The notes beneath the pieces are model-generated. The model saw only the letters and a list, made by a program, of their open reading frames with translations, was not told the DNA's origin and ran no database searches. Both the position numbers and the translations under genes were made by a program. Below are positions 1 through 5,940 of a stretch of DNA of 5,958 nucleotides, one piece after another. The DNA is from Clostridiales bacterium UBA1777. Lineage in GTDB: Bacteria; Bacillota; Clostridia; Oscillospirales; Oscillospiraceae. The stretch is from positions 1 to 5,958 of the forward strand of contig DCGN01000065.1 in the NCBI GenBank assembly GCA_002315275.1, in the 5' to 3' direction. Numbering within the stretch: the first letter of the stretch is position 1; the number at the start of each line of letters is the position of its first letter.

Positions 1-679
1 CGTTGATCACGACCGTGAGCATTTCGACCGATGGGATCTCGACAGACACCTTGCCGCCCCGAACCGTAAGCGCCTCTCTTTTAAACTGAGGAGGTGCAAG
101 CACGACACCGTCCTTCACGCGCAGTCCGATCGGGTTGCCGAGCTTGTCGTACACGGATGCGCGGTCAAAGGCGTCCATCGTGAAAAACGAGCAGTTCGCC
201 TTGAGCTTTGCCGTCTTCTCGCACTCCGATAAGAAGCCGAAATTGCTGCTTATCGGCAGTATCTTCGTGTGCGGGAGCTTGCCGCACACCACGCGCACAT
301 AATTGCGCTTTTCAAGCTCGCTCCAGAGCTTTTTTGCCGCGCCGCTCAGAAACACCGGCTTGCCGCGGACAAGCTTTACACCGCTTTGCATAACGGCCGC
401 CGCAATGATCTGTCTGTCTGCAAGCTCGCCGTATTTCGTATGAGGCGAAAACGGAAACTCCATATCATCCGGCACATGGAACATGACCATCTGCCCGAAT
501 GCCCACGGATATTTCGGCACGGTAAAGGTGCTGTAGAGCGCGTATATCTTGTCAAACGCGGCTCTGTCATATTCGGGTGTGAAAAAGTCAAGCTCACTCC
601 ACGAGTCAAAGCGGACTGTCTGCACGCGCTGTATCTCTTCTCCGTCAGCCTTATAGCTGACAATGCTGCTCTCCGTCAT
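1..679 (-). CDS. Partial protein, possible phosphodiester glycosidase (NAGPA-like) domain, 3' end beyond window
   Basis: Reading leftward from ATG at 679-677, the frame stays open for 226 codons to the window edge, so the C-terminus is missing. The start overlaps the symporter stop as ATGA, and GGGAG lies about 4 nt upstream, so translational coupling is likely. The N-terminus (MTESSIVSYKADGEE) is hydrophilic with no signal peptide or membrane segment, suggesting a cytoplasmic protein. Residues 1-130 are not recognised. From about residue 160, 'NCSFF', then 'GNPIGLRVKDGVVLAPP' (181-197), then 'REALTV' (201-206) and a G-G-K-V turn follow the order seen in phosphodiester glycosidases: an N-G-x-F-F-like turn, a P-x-G-L-x-V-x-x-G-x-V strand pair, then R-x-A-L. 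The glycines of the first turn are replaced by Cys-Ser, so the match is by pattern only. That this is a real gene is fairly certain; the function is inferred. A processing enzyme for whatever the adjacent symporter imports would fit. Confidence 0.8.
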   Translation of the reverse strand, partial: MTESSIVSYKADGEEIQRVQTVRFDSWSELDFFTPEYDRAAFDKIYALYSTFTVPKYPWAFGQMVMFHVPDDMEFPFSPHTKYGELADRQIIAAAVMQSGVKLVRGKPVFLSGAAKKLWSELEKRNYVRVVCGKLPHTKILPISSNFGFLSECEKTAKLKANCSFFTMDAFDRASVYDKLGNPIGLRVKDGVVLAPPQFKREALTVRGGKVSVEIPSVEMLTVVIN

Positions 680-2076
680 CTCTCTCCCGCAGGGCCGAAC
701 TTCTCTGCCAGAGCGGCTTCCGCCTCGGCCTTGCTTATTTCTCCGTTATTGTATGCGGACATTATCTGAACGTCCTTCGTTTTGAGCTTATAGAACTTGA
801 GAAGCAGGCCGAGCGCTATCGCAAAGCCCACAGCCGGGAACAGGCAGAAAAGACCCCATACGCCGTCCGCCACGCCTGCGGGCTGAACGGTATTTTCGCC
901 TGACACGAACCCTACCATAGAGAGGCTGAAAAGGATCACCGATCCCATAACTCCGTTTCTGAGCTTGGAAACGAACGTCTGCAGGCTGAAGGTTATGCCC
1001 GCCGCTCTCGTGCCGGATTTATACATGCCGTATTCAACAGTATCGGCAATTAGCATATAGATAATGACCTGCCAGAAGCCGAGGCCGGTGCACTTGAGCA
1101 TTATCATGACGAGCGCGCCAATGATATTCGAGTAGCCCACGAAGTATGTGACCACGTCCATCACAATCGCAAATGCGAGGCCGACGACCATAATATCGAA
1201 TTTATCCCACCGCTTGGAAAGCGCGGGAATAATCGCCGATATGACAATGACGGACACGGCAACACCTGCCGCGATGAGCGTTGCGGCGTTCTCCTGACCG
1301 AGGCAAATTCTGCCCATGTAAATGGCCATCTTCTGCTCAACGCTCGTGAGTCCGAAGAGGAACATCGCAAGCAGCACAACGAGAAGATACTTGTTATGCT
1401 TGAGATATCTGAGCATATCCTTCAGCTTCGGATTTTCCGCCGCAAGAGTTGTTGCGGTGTGTCTTTCCTTGACCGTGAAGAGCATCGGAAGCATCAGGAC
1501 AACGGATACTGCGATGAACACTATGCACGCCGTGAGCCAGCCGAGCTTCGGGCGGATCATAGGGATGAGCACCGTTGCAAGCACGCCGCCTACCATGGAC
1601 CACAGCTTGCCGCCCGCTATGACAGATGTGCGCTCGGTCACATCGGAGGTCATGACCGTTGTAACGGCAAAGGCGGGAGCATCAAGCACCGTGTAGAACG
1701 CGTCAAAAAGGATATACGCTATGAGGAACCACACGACCTTGCCCGTATCCGACATCGAAGCGGGTATGGCAAAAAGCGCAACAGTCGTGATACCTATTGC
1801 CGCCGTGCCTATGCGCACCCACGGCATGAATTTTTCACCGTTTTTGAACATATGTCTGTCGAGTATGTACCCGAAGATGACATCGTTCACGGCGTCCCAT
1901 AGCTTAGGAATGATGAGTATCGCCGCAGCCGTCGTTGCGGCAAGACCGATATCCGTGAGAAACGTTTCAATGTAGCCTGCGAATCCCCAGAGAAGATTCT
2001 GACCGAGGAAGAAGATGCTGTACGCGATGAATTCTTTCCGGCTCACCTGATAGCCGGGCTTTAGCGGTTTCCCCAT
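676..2076 (-). CDS. GPH-family (MelB-like) cation:glycoside symporter, MFS
   Basis: This 466-residue polytopic membrane protein, with about 12 hydrophobic segments, belongs to the glycoside-pentoside-hexuronide:cation symporters (MelB, XynB and UidB relatives), which drive sugar or glycoside uptake with Na+ or H+. 'PKLWDAVNDVIFGYILDR' (57-74) matches the family's W-D-A-x-N-D signature; D61 and D65 align by eye with the MelB cation-site aspartates D55 and D59, E15 with D19 and D132 with D124. Near the C-terminus, 'ADTVEYGMYKSGTRAAG' (344-360) and 'QTFVSKL' (366-372) are the second family signature, with K371 aligning with MelB K377. The length is normal for the family. A hydrophilic tail (432-466) ends in an Ala/Glu-rich helix. 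ATG at 2076-2074 is preceded by AGGAGG with 5-nt spacing. The substrate cannot be read from the sequence. It is first in an operon with the overlapping gene to its left. Confidence 0.93.
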   Translation of the reverse strand: MGKPLKPGYQVSRKEFIAYSIFFLGQNLLWGFAGYIETFLTDIGLAATTAAAILIIPKLWDAVNDVIFGYILDRHMFKNGEKFMPWVRIGTAAIGITTVALFAIPASMSDTGKVVWFLIAYILFDAFYTVLDAPAFAVTTVMTSDVTERTSVIAGGKLWSMVGGVLATVLIPMIRPKLGWLTACIVFIAVSVVLMLPMLFTVKERHTATTLAAENPKLKDMLRYLKHNKYLLVVLLAMFLFGLTSVEQKMAIYMGRICLGQENAATLIAAGVAVSVIVISAIIPALSKRWDKFDIMVVGLAFAIVMDVVTYFVGYSNIIGALVMIMLKCTGLGFWQVIIYMLIADTVEYGMYKSGTRAAGITFSLQTFVSKLRNGVMGSVILFSLSMVGFVSGENTVQPAGVADGVWGLFCLFPAVGFAIALGLLLKFYKLKTKDVQIMSAYNNGEISKAEAEAALAEKFGPAGER

Positions 2077-2081
2077 AATAA

Positions 2082-2087
2082 CCTCCT
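2082..2087 (-). promoter_or_regulatory. Shine-Dalgarno of the symporter
   Basis: AGGAGG on the minus strand lies 5 nt before ATG at 2076. It is a consensus site and fixes the start codon. Confidence 0.85.
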
Positions 2088-2142
2088 GTATATTGTTTTT
2101 TCCGTTTGGCTTTGCCGTTAATTAAGACTTGCCTTTAGCTTG

Positions 2143-2171
2143 ATTATACTCAAGCTCTGCCGTTTTTTCAA
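2143..2171 (-). promoter_or_regulatory. Sigma-70 promoter of the symporter operon
   Basis: On the minus strand, TTGAAA (2171-2166) and a perfect TATAAT (2148-2143) are separated by exactly 17 nt. Transcription would begin near 2136, leaving a leader of roughly 60 nt before the symporter ATG. The -35 box lies inside the left arm of the inverted repeat described separately. Confidence 0.8.
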
Positions 2172-2196
2172 TGCCGGCAGGACAAATATTGAAAAA
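2164..2196. repeat. 9-bp inverted repeat between divergent genes, candidate operator
   Basis: TTTTTCAAT (2164-2172) and ATTGAAAAA (2188-2196) are perfect inverted copies with a 15-nt spacer. The spacer begins with the G/C half of a small palindrome, TGCCGGCA (2172-2179). Each arm carries the TTGAAA -35 box of one of the two divergent promoters. The symmetry may be a regulator site, or just two identical -35 regions facing away from each other; the sequence alone cannot separate these. Confidence 0.5.
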
Positions 2197-2222
2197 CCTG
2201 CTCCGTTGTGGTAAAGTATAGT
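2189..2222 (+). promoter_or_regulatory. Probable sigma-70 promoter of the Nudix gene
   Basis: TTGAAA (2189-2194) is followed after 17 nt by TAAAGT (2212-2217, four of six consensus bases). The better-matching hexamer TATAGT (2217-2222) overlaps it but would give a 22-nt spacer. Either way the start site would fall near 2224-2230, just before the ribosome binding site, so the leader is very short. It is weaker than the divergent symporter promoter. Confidence 0.5.
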
Positions 2223-2248
2223 AACCTTAACGAAAGAGGTTTTATTTT

Positions 2249-2812
2249 ATGAACACAAACGATTATGATATTCTCCGCGAGGTAAAGACCGATTCCGAAG
2301 CCGTTTTTGACGGAGCACTTCTCCATGTACGCCTCGACAAAGTCAGACTTCCGAACGGAGCGCCCGCCGGAAGAGAGCTTATCCGCCACGTAGGTGCCGT
2401 AGCCGTTGTTCCGCTTCTCGATGACGGACGCGTGATAGTTGAGCGTCAGTTCCGCTACCCGATTGACGCGGTAATAACAGAGATTCCCGCAGGCAAGCTT
2501 GATTCCAAGCAGGAGGACAGGCTCGAGGCCGCCAAGCGCGAGCTGCGCGAGGAGACCGGCTACACCGCCGACAATTGGCAGAGCATCGGCGATTTTCATC
2601 CCGCCGCCGCATATTCCGACGAGAACATTACTCTCTACCTTGCCACGGGGCTCAATAAGGGCGAGCAGCAGCTCGACGCGGACGAATTCCTCCTCGTCAA
2701 AGCAGTTCCGCTTAAGGAGCTCGTCGAGGACGTTGTCTCCGGAAGGATAACCGACGGGAAGACGCAGGCCGCCATATTAAAAACAGCGCTTATAAAAGGC
2801 ATCACACTCTGA
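2249..2812 (+). CDS. Nudix hydrolase, ADP-ribose pyrophosphatase (NudF) type
   Basis: This 187-residue soluble protein belongs to the Nudix family that cleaves ADP-ribose (or related nucleoside diphosphate sugars) to AMP and a sugar phosphate in the cytoplasm. The Nudix box spans residues 82-105: G82, then E89, then 'RELREETGY' (97-105) with the metal-binding E98, E101 and E102. 'VERQFRYP' (64-71) and 'EIPAGKLD' (78-85) are typical of ADP-ribose pyrophosphatases, as is 'FHPAAAYSDE' (116-125), where P118 sits about 14 residues after the box, close to the roughly 15-16 spacing of the proline that marks this subgroup. The box contains G-x6-E instead of G-x5-E, one residue longer than consensus. 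AAAGAGG (2233-2239) lies 9 nt before ATG. It is monocistronic between its own promoter and a strong terminator. Family assignment is firm; the physiological substrate is inferred. Confidence 0.92.
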   Translation: MNTNDYDILREVKTDSEAVFDGALLHVRLDKVRLPNGAPAGRELIRHVGAVAVVPLLDDGRVIVERQFRYPIDAVITEIPAGKLDSKQEDRLEAAKRELREETGYTADNWQSIGDFHPAAAYSDENITLYLATGLNKGEQQLDADEFLLVKAVPLKELVEDVVSGRITDGKTQAAILKTALIKGITL

Positions 2813-2816
2813 TATG

Positions 2817-2861
2817 AAAACACGGGGCATCCGAAAGGAATGTCCCGTGTTTTACCTTTTT
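2817..2861. terminator. Bidirectional intrinsic terminator
   Basis: AAAACACGGGGCAT (2817-2830) pairs with ATGTCCCGTGTTTT (2840-2853) over 14 positions with a single G-T wobble. The top of the hairpin is CC-GAAA-GG, a GAAA tetraloop, with A2839 bulged. On the plus strand the stem ends in TTTT and is followed by ACCTTTTT. On the minus strand the stem again ends in TTTT. It lies 4 nt after the Nudix stop and 12 nt after the stop of the convergent MgtC gene, so it probably serves both. Confidence 0.88.
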
Positions 2862-2865
2862 AACT

Positions 2866-3564
2866 TTAAAGCTCCTCGAGCATGGTCACTCCCTGAATGT
2901 CAAGTATGCTTTTCTCTATGGATTCCGCTACGCTTCTGCCCTTCGGCTGTATCGTAAGCACAGCGCAGTAGTGCATGCCTTCCTCGCCGGCCTGCCCCGA
3001 GCGCGTAACCTCAAGGCCGAGCATATTGACGCGCTGCTGTTTCACGATGTGCACCATCTCTTCAACGCACGTCGGCGTCGAATACTCAACGTAGAGGTTC
3101 ATATCGACCTTCTGCCTGTCAAACGTGTACTCAAGCTTTATCATGAGTATCTCCGCGATAAGCACGAGCAGCGTTGCCGCTGCAGCGCCTTCTATATAGC
3201 CTGCGCCGCACACGAGGCCTACTATCGCATTCGTCCAGAGGCCTGCCGCAGTCGTAAGTCCCTTTACGCGCTGACCCTTTACTACGATTATCGTGCCCGC
3301 GCCTATGAAGCCTATCCCGCAGATGACCTGCGCGCCGAGACGCGCAACGTCCGTATACTGCAGAAGCTCAACGAACAGATACTGGCTCGTGAGCGTTGTG
3401 AGCGCGGCACCGAGGCAGATGAGAATGTGCGTTCTGAAGCCCGCGGGTCTGCGCTTGAGCTCTCGCTCGAGGCCTATGAGACCGCCGAATATCATGGCTG
3501 AGACCAGTCTCAAGGCTACGGAGCCAATCGTAAGCTCTCTTACAAAATCAAAAATATGAAGCAC
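2866..3564 (-). CDS. MgtC/SapB-family membrane protein, second of tandem pair
   Basis: This 232-residue protein has an N-terminal membrane domain and a C-terminal soluble domain. Family motifs are 'GGLIGLERELKRRPAGFRT' (27-45), 'GAQVICGIGFIGAGTI' (77-92) and 'VKGLTTAAGLW' (100-110). Residues from about 153 ('VDMNLYVEY') to the end have the alternating pattern of the ACT-like cytoplasmic domain found in many MgtC proteins. Salmonella MgtC acts in Mg2+ limitation and inhibits the F1Fo ATP synthase; roles in commensal Firmicutes are not settled. The start is GTG at 3564-3562: AGGGGGG lies 8 nt upstream and an in-frame TGA lies two codons upstream, while the next in-frame ATG (codon 24) would delete the first helix. 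It follows its paralogue with a 13-nt gap, and its ribosome binding site overlaps that gene's stop codon, so the two are probably translationally coupled. It lacks about 11 residues present in the paralogue after 'SQYL'. Confidence 0.9.
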   Translation of the reverse strand: MLHIFDFVRELTIGSVALRLVSAMIFGGLIGLERELKRRPAGFRTHILICLGAALTTLTSQYLFVELLQYTDVARLGAQVICGIGFIGAGTIIVVKGQRVKGLTTAAGLWTNAIVGLVCGAGYIEGAAAATLLVLIAEILMIKLEYTFDRQKVDMNLYVEYSTPTCVEEMVHIVKQQRVNMLGLEVTRSGQAGEEGMHYCAVLTIQPKGRSVAESIEKSILDIQGVTMLEEL

Positions 3565-3572
3565 CGGTCACA

Positions 3573-3579
3573 CCCCCCT
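3573..3579 (-). promoter_or_regulatory. Ribosome binding site deciding the GTG start
   Basis: AGGGGGG on the minus strand is 8 nt before GTG at 3564-3562 and shares bases with the TAG stop (3580-3578) of the preceding gene. It supports the GTG start and coupling of the two MgtC-like genes. Confidence 0.7.
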
Positions 3580-4303
3580 AAATCTCTTCCACGCTGATTA
3601 TTCCGCTGACCGTGGATATCATGGCCAACACCTCAACATGAAGCTTTTTTTTCGGCAAACGCATTGAAATGACCGCGTTTATCTGTGAAAGCTGGTCATG
3701 CTGTTCCTTGTTGAATTCCGTATCGTAAATCTTGATCTCCGATTCCTTGAGCTTTGCGGCAATGGCCCCGAGACCTGCGATATCGTCAAGCTCGACATAG
3801 ATATTCAGATTCTTTGAGCCCGCAAGGAACGCATCCTCTATCACCGGCAGAACGTTCATGCACAGCATGACGAGCAGGAAGCAGAGGATAACAGCCTCAT
3901 AGAAGCCCGCGCCCGCCGCGAGCCCCATGCACGCCGCGACCCACAGACCTGCGGCCGTGGTAAGTCCCTTGACCTCCTGTCTGCCCGTGACGATTATCGT
4001 GCCCGCGCCGAGAAAGCCGACGCCGTTTATGACCTGCGCGCCGAAACGCGACACATCCGTACGGATACCGACGAGCTTTGACACCTCCGCCCAGTCCGTG
4101 TCCATCAGATAGTTTAGGTACTGACTCAGGATCATCGTGAGAGCCGCGCCGAGAGCGACAAGCATATATGTGCGGAAGCCTGCAGGCCTCCGTTTCTTTT
4201 CTCTTTCAAGCCCTATCGTGCCGCCTACTATCATCGCGAGAATAAGGCGCACGACCGTTGCGGGAAATGTGAAATCCTTTAATACTGCTGGGATAAGCTC
4301 CAT
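3578..4303 (-). CDS. MgtC/SapB-family membrane protein, first of tandem pair
   Basis: This 241-residue paralogue of the gene to its left shares 'GLEREKKRRPAGFRT' (31-45), 'FGAQVINGVGFLGAGTIIV' (87-105) and 'VKGLTTAAGLW' (111-121). Hydrophobic stretches cover roughly 15-30, 46-67, 90-106, 113-134 and 136-153. The C-terminal domain (about 165-241) begins with 'LNIYVELDD' and is charged, consistent with an ACT-like regulatory fold. Compared with its neighbour it has about 11 extra residues in the loop after 'SQYL' (64-87), and the C-terminal domains have diverged much more than the membrane cores. ATG at 4303-4301 is preceded by GGAGGT with 6-nt spacing. A role in Mg2+ or membrane-energy homeostasis is inferred from the family only; the transported or bound ligand is unknown. 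Its transcription may start in the short gap to the right or come through from the dehydrogenase gene. Confidence 0.9.
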   Translation of the reverse strand: MELIPAVLKDFTFPATVVRLILAMIVGGTIGLEREKKRRPAGFRTYMLVALGAALTMILSQYLNYLMDTDWAEVSKLVGIRTDVSRFGAQVINGVGFLGAGTIIVTGRQEVKGLTTAAGLWVAACMGLAAGAGFYEAVILCFLLVMLCMNVLPVIEDAFLAGSKNLNIYVELDDIAGLGAIAAKLKESEIKIYDTEFNKEQHDQLSQINAVISMRLPKKKLHVEVLAMISTVSGIISVEEI

Positions 4304-4351
4304 TTTACCACCTCCGATGGGTGATCATCGTAAATGCTGATTCTCTAATAT

Positions 4352-4386
4352 ATTCAAGCAGGCATGGCAAGCATACCTGCTTGAAT
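4352..4386 (-). terminator. Intercistronic hairpin after the dehydrogenase gene
   Basis: ATTCAAGCAGG (4352-4362) and CCTGCTTGAAT (4376-4386) are perfect inverted copies of 11 bp. Beyond a C-A mismatch, ATG/CAT pairs around a GCAAG loop. It begins 23 nt after the dehydrogenase stop on the minus strand and 48 nt before the first MgtC start. No T-run follows it on the minus strand (ATATTAGAG), so it is a poor intrinsic terminator. It could act as a partial terminator, an RNA-stabilising element or a leader structure for the MgtC pair. Confidence 0.5.
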
Positions 4387-4409
4387 GATATTATTTCAAA
4401 TTTATGCTA

Positions 4410-5858
4410 TCAGAGACCTGCGTCCATGCTGTCTGCTCTGGCGATTATCTTCTGAACGAACTCCTCGTTCCAGATGCCGCAGTAGTTGAGAAGGTCGATA
4501 ACCGAGAAGCGGTTGCGCATCAGATGGCAGTTGTTCATTGCCCATGTGGCCGTCTTCGCGTCAACGGGATAGTTGAGCACGCTGTAGCGGCAGGGTGCGT
4601 TTGCCTCGTGCATGCACTTGGCAATGTATTCGGGCTTCTTGACCCACGGAGCGACAGTCTTTTTGAACTCGTCAAAGTTTTCGAGGAAGGCCTTGAACTT
4701 TTCCTTGTTCTGGTGCCACTTGGTGAGCTTCTTCTGATAGTCGGACCAGCACTCGTTTGCGGCGGAATGCGTGTCATCGAGCCAGTCGAACGCGGCGCGC
4801 ACCTTGGGCTCCATCTCCTCAAGGGTGGGATAGCACTTGTCAACATCGATGCTCTTAGGGTCAAACTCGTTGAGAAGGTAATCCCAGATAATGCAGGAGT
4901 TGATGCCGGATACGGCGACCTGGGTGCCGTGATAGCAGATACCGGTCTTGCGCACCTTGGAGGCCATGTCGATAAGGTGGCTCATGACGTGCTCGGAGCC
5001 GGATGCGGGAGAGCTCTGGTCTGCAAGACCCATCGAAAGGCCGCTCAGCGTGAGCACATTTGCGAGGTCATAGAGGACCTTGCTGTCGCCCGCGGCGAGC
5101 TTTGCGGAATTCTCGAGCAGCTCCTCGCACTGGGTGCGGATCATGTCGGACGGAGCAGTGTGGAAGCCGGAGGCCATGCCGAGCACGTTTCCGAGATACC
5201 AGTCCACCGGAGCGGTCCACGTTGCGATAAGATCGCCGTAGCCGGAGACGTTCATCTCGGCGGGAGCGGCGGCAACTATATCTGTATCGATTATGAGAAT
5301 ATTGGGATAGCGTGAGTGAACAGTCCTCTTGACGCCCGAGAACAGCATGACGGAGGAGTTATCCGAGAATGCGTTGACGGAGAGAGCGGACTGAACGATT
5401 ATCAGAGGCAGAGGATTATCGTGATTTGCGGTGTAGGTGGAGTACTTGCACAGGTCGCACATAGTGCCGCCGCCGATACCTACGACACAGTCAACACCTG
5501 CGAAATGCTCGGCTACAAGAGCGGCATTCTCGGGAGTGCAGTGAACAATGCTGTTGTCGGGCTCTCTGACAACGAACCACTCGACATCGTACTTAGTCTT
5601 CAGAAGCTCAAGCACGCGCTCCTTGACCTTGCGGTCGGCATTGTCTGTGAAAGCTATGGGGCCGGTAACGAGGAGAACCTTCTTGCCCGCGGTGAGAGAA
5701 GCAACTGCGTCGCAGATGCCCTCAACAGCGCCGGAAGCAATGCAGATATCCTTCATGTCTATAGGATAGAGAAGCTCGGCGTGCTCCTGCTCCTGCATGA
5801 CCTTTTCAAGCTCGCGGAGCTTAGTAGCATCGGCTCTTATAAGGCGTTCATCAATCAT
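4410..5858 (-). CDS. egsA: sn-Glycerol-1-phosphate dehydrogenase-like protein (EgsA/AraM family)
   Basis: This 482-residue cytoplasmic protein belongs to the iron-containing alcohol dehydrogenase/dehydroquinate synthase superfamily, closest by motif to glycerol-1-phosphate dehydrogenases, which interconvert dihydroxyacetone phosphate and sn-glycerol 1-phosphate with NAD(P)H. A nucleotide-binding segment is seen at 'VVGIGGGTMCDLCKYST' (125-141). 'SVNAFSDNSSVML' (160-172) fits the substrate region. Likely metal ligands are D209 in 'GYGDL', H290 in 'SGSEHVMSH' and H310 in 'YHGTQVAV'. 'MRNRFSVIDLL' (447-457) resembles the C-terminal R-x-T-I-L helix of AraM proteins. AraM of B. subtilis is about 390-400 residues; the surplus here is a charged, Trp/Lys-rich segment around 355-430, plus about 35 N-terminal residues. 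ATG at 5858-5856 has AGGAGA 8 nt upstream. No arabinose genes and no PcrB-like prenyltransferase are visible, so the pathway is unknown. The family is clear; the exact substrate is less sure. Confidence 0.85.
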   Translation of the reverse strand: MIDERLIRADATKLRELEKVMQEQEHAELLYPIDMKDICIASGAVEGICDAVASLTAGKKVLLVTGPIAFTDNADRKVKERVLELLKTKYDVEWFVVREPDNSIVHCTPENAALVAEHFAGVDCVVGIGGGTMCDLCKYSTYTANHDNPLPLIIVQSALSVNAFSDNSSVMLFSGVKRTVHSRYPNILIIDTDIVAAAPAEMNVSGYGDLIATWTAPVDWYLGNVLGMASGFHTAPSDMIRTQCEELLENSAKLAAGDSKVLYDLANVLTLSGLSMGLADQSSPASGSEHVMSHLIDMASKVRKTGICYHGTQVAVSGINSCIIWDYLLNEFDPKSIDVDKCYPTLEEMEPKVRAAFDWLDDTHSAANECWSDYQKKLTKWHQNKEKFKAFLENFDEFKKTVAPWVKKPEYIAKCMHEANAPCRYSVLNYPVDAKTATWAMNNCHLMRNRFSVIDLLNYCGIWNEEFVQKIIARADSMDAGL

Positions 5859-5891
5859 GGTATAAATCTCCTATTTCAAACCGTAATAAGT

Positions 5892-5928
5892 GTTTTCGGC
5901 TGACAGAGAAACTCCGTCAGCCGAAAAC
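5892..5928 (-). terminator. Strong hairpin upstream of the dehydrogenase gene
   Basis: GTTTTCGGCTGAC (5892-5904) and GTCAGCCGAAAAC (5916-5928) are perfect 13-bp inverted copies. Inside them GAG/CTC pairs around an AAA loop after one A-C mismatch. On the minus strand the hairpin begins 12 nt after a TAA (5943-5941) and ends 33 nt before the dehydrogenase start. The base following the stem is A and there is no long T-run, only TTTT inside the stem. It is probably the terminator of the gene to the right; a role as a leader element for the dehydrogenase is an alternative. Confidence 0.6.
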
Positions 5929-5940
5929 GGGTGATATTTC

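Noticed and set aside
376..663. Minus-strand open frame of 95 codons
   Set aside because: It is in another frame of the same strand as the 226-codon partial gene. It is Arg/Ser-rich, as expected of a shifted frame, and has no credible start.
269..769. Plus-strand open frame of 166 codons at the left end
   Set aside because: It runs antisense to the edge-truncated gene and the symporter's end. The minus-strand frame has a ribosome binding site, an ATGA overlap with the symporter and a more protein-like composition.
2077..2142. Possible riboswitch or carbon-catabolite site in the symporter leader
   Set aside because: The leader is only about 60 nt. It holds a TTAATTAA palindrome and a tiny GGC/GCC stem, but no recognisable riboswitch core and no match to the cre consensus.
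3927..4340. Plus-strand small open frames over the first MgtC gene
   Set aside because: They are antisense shadows with Pro/Arg/Thr-rich translations and no ribosome binding sites.
4370..4399. Possible promoter for the MgtC pair (TTGAAA, 18 nt, TATGCT on the minus strand)
   Set aside because: The -10 matches only four of six bases and lies inside the hairpin, so it is too weak to list as a feature.
4404..5903. Two back-to-back long plus-strand open frames (303 and 195 codons) opposite the dehydrogenase
   Set aside because: They are the antisense of a clearly homologous gene. They arise because that gene rarely uses codons whose complement is a stop. Their translations show no recognisable domain, and no ribosome binding site fits.
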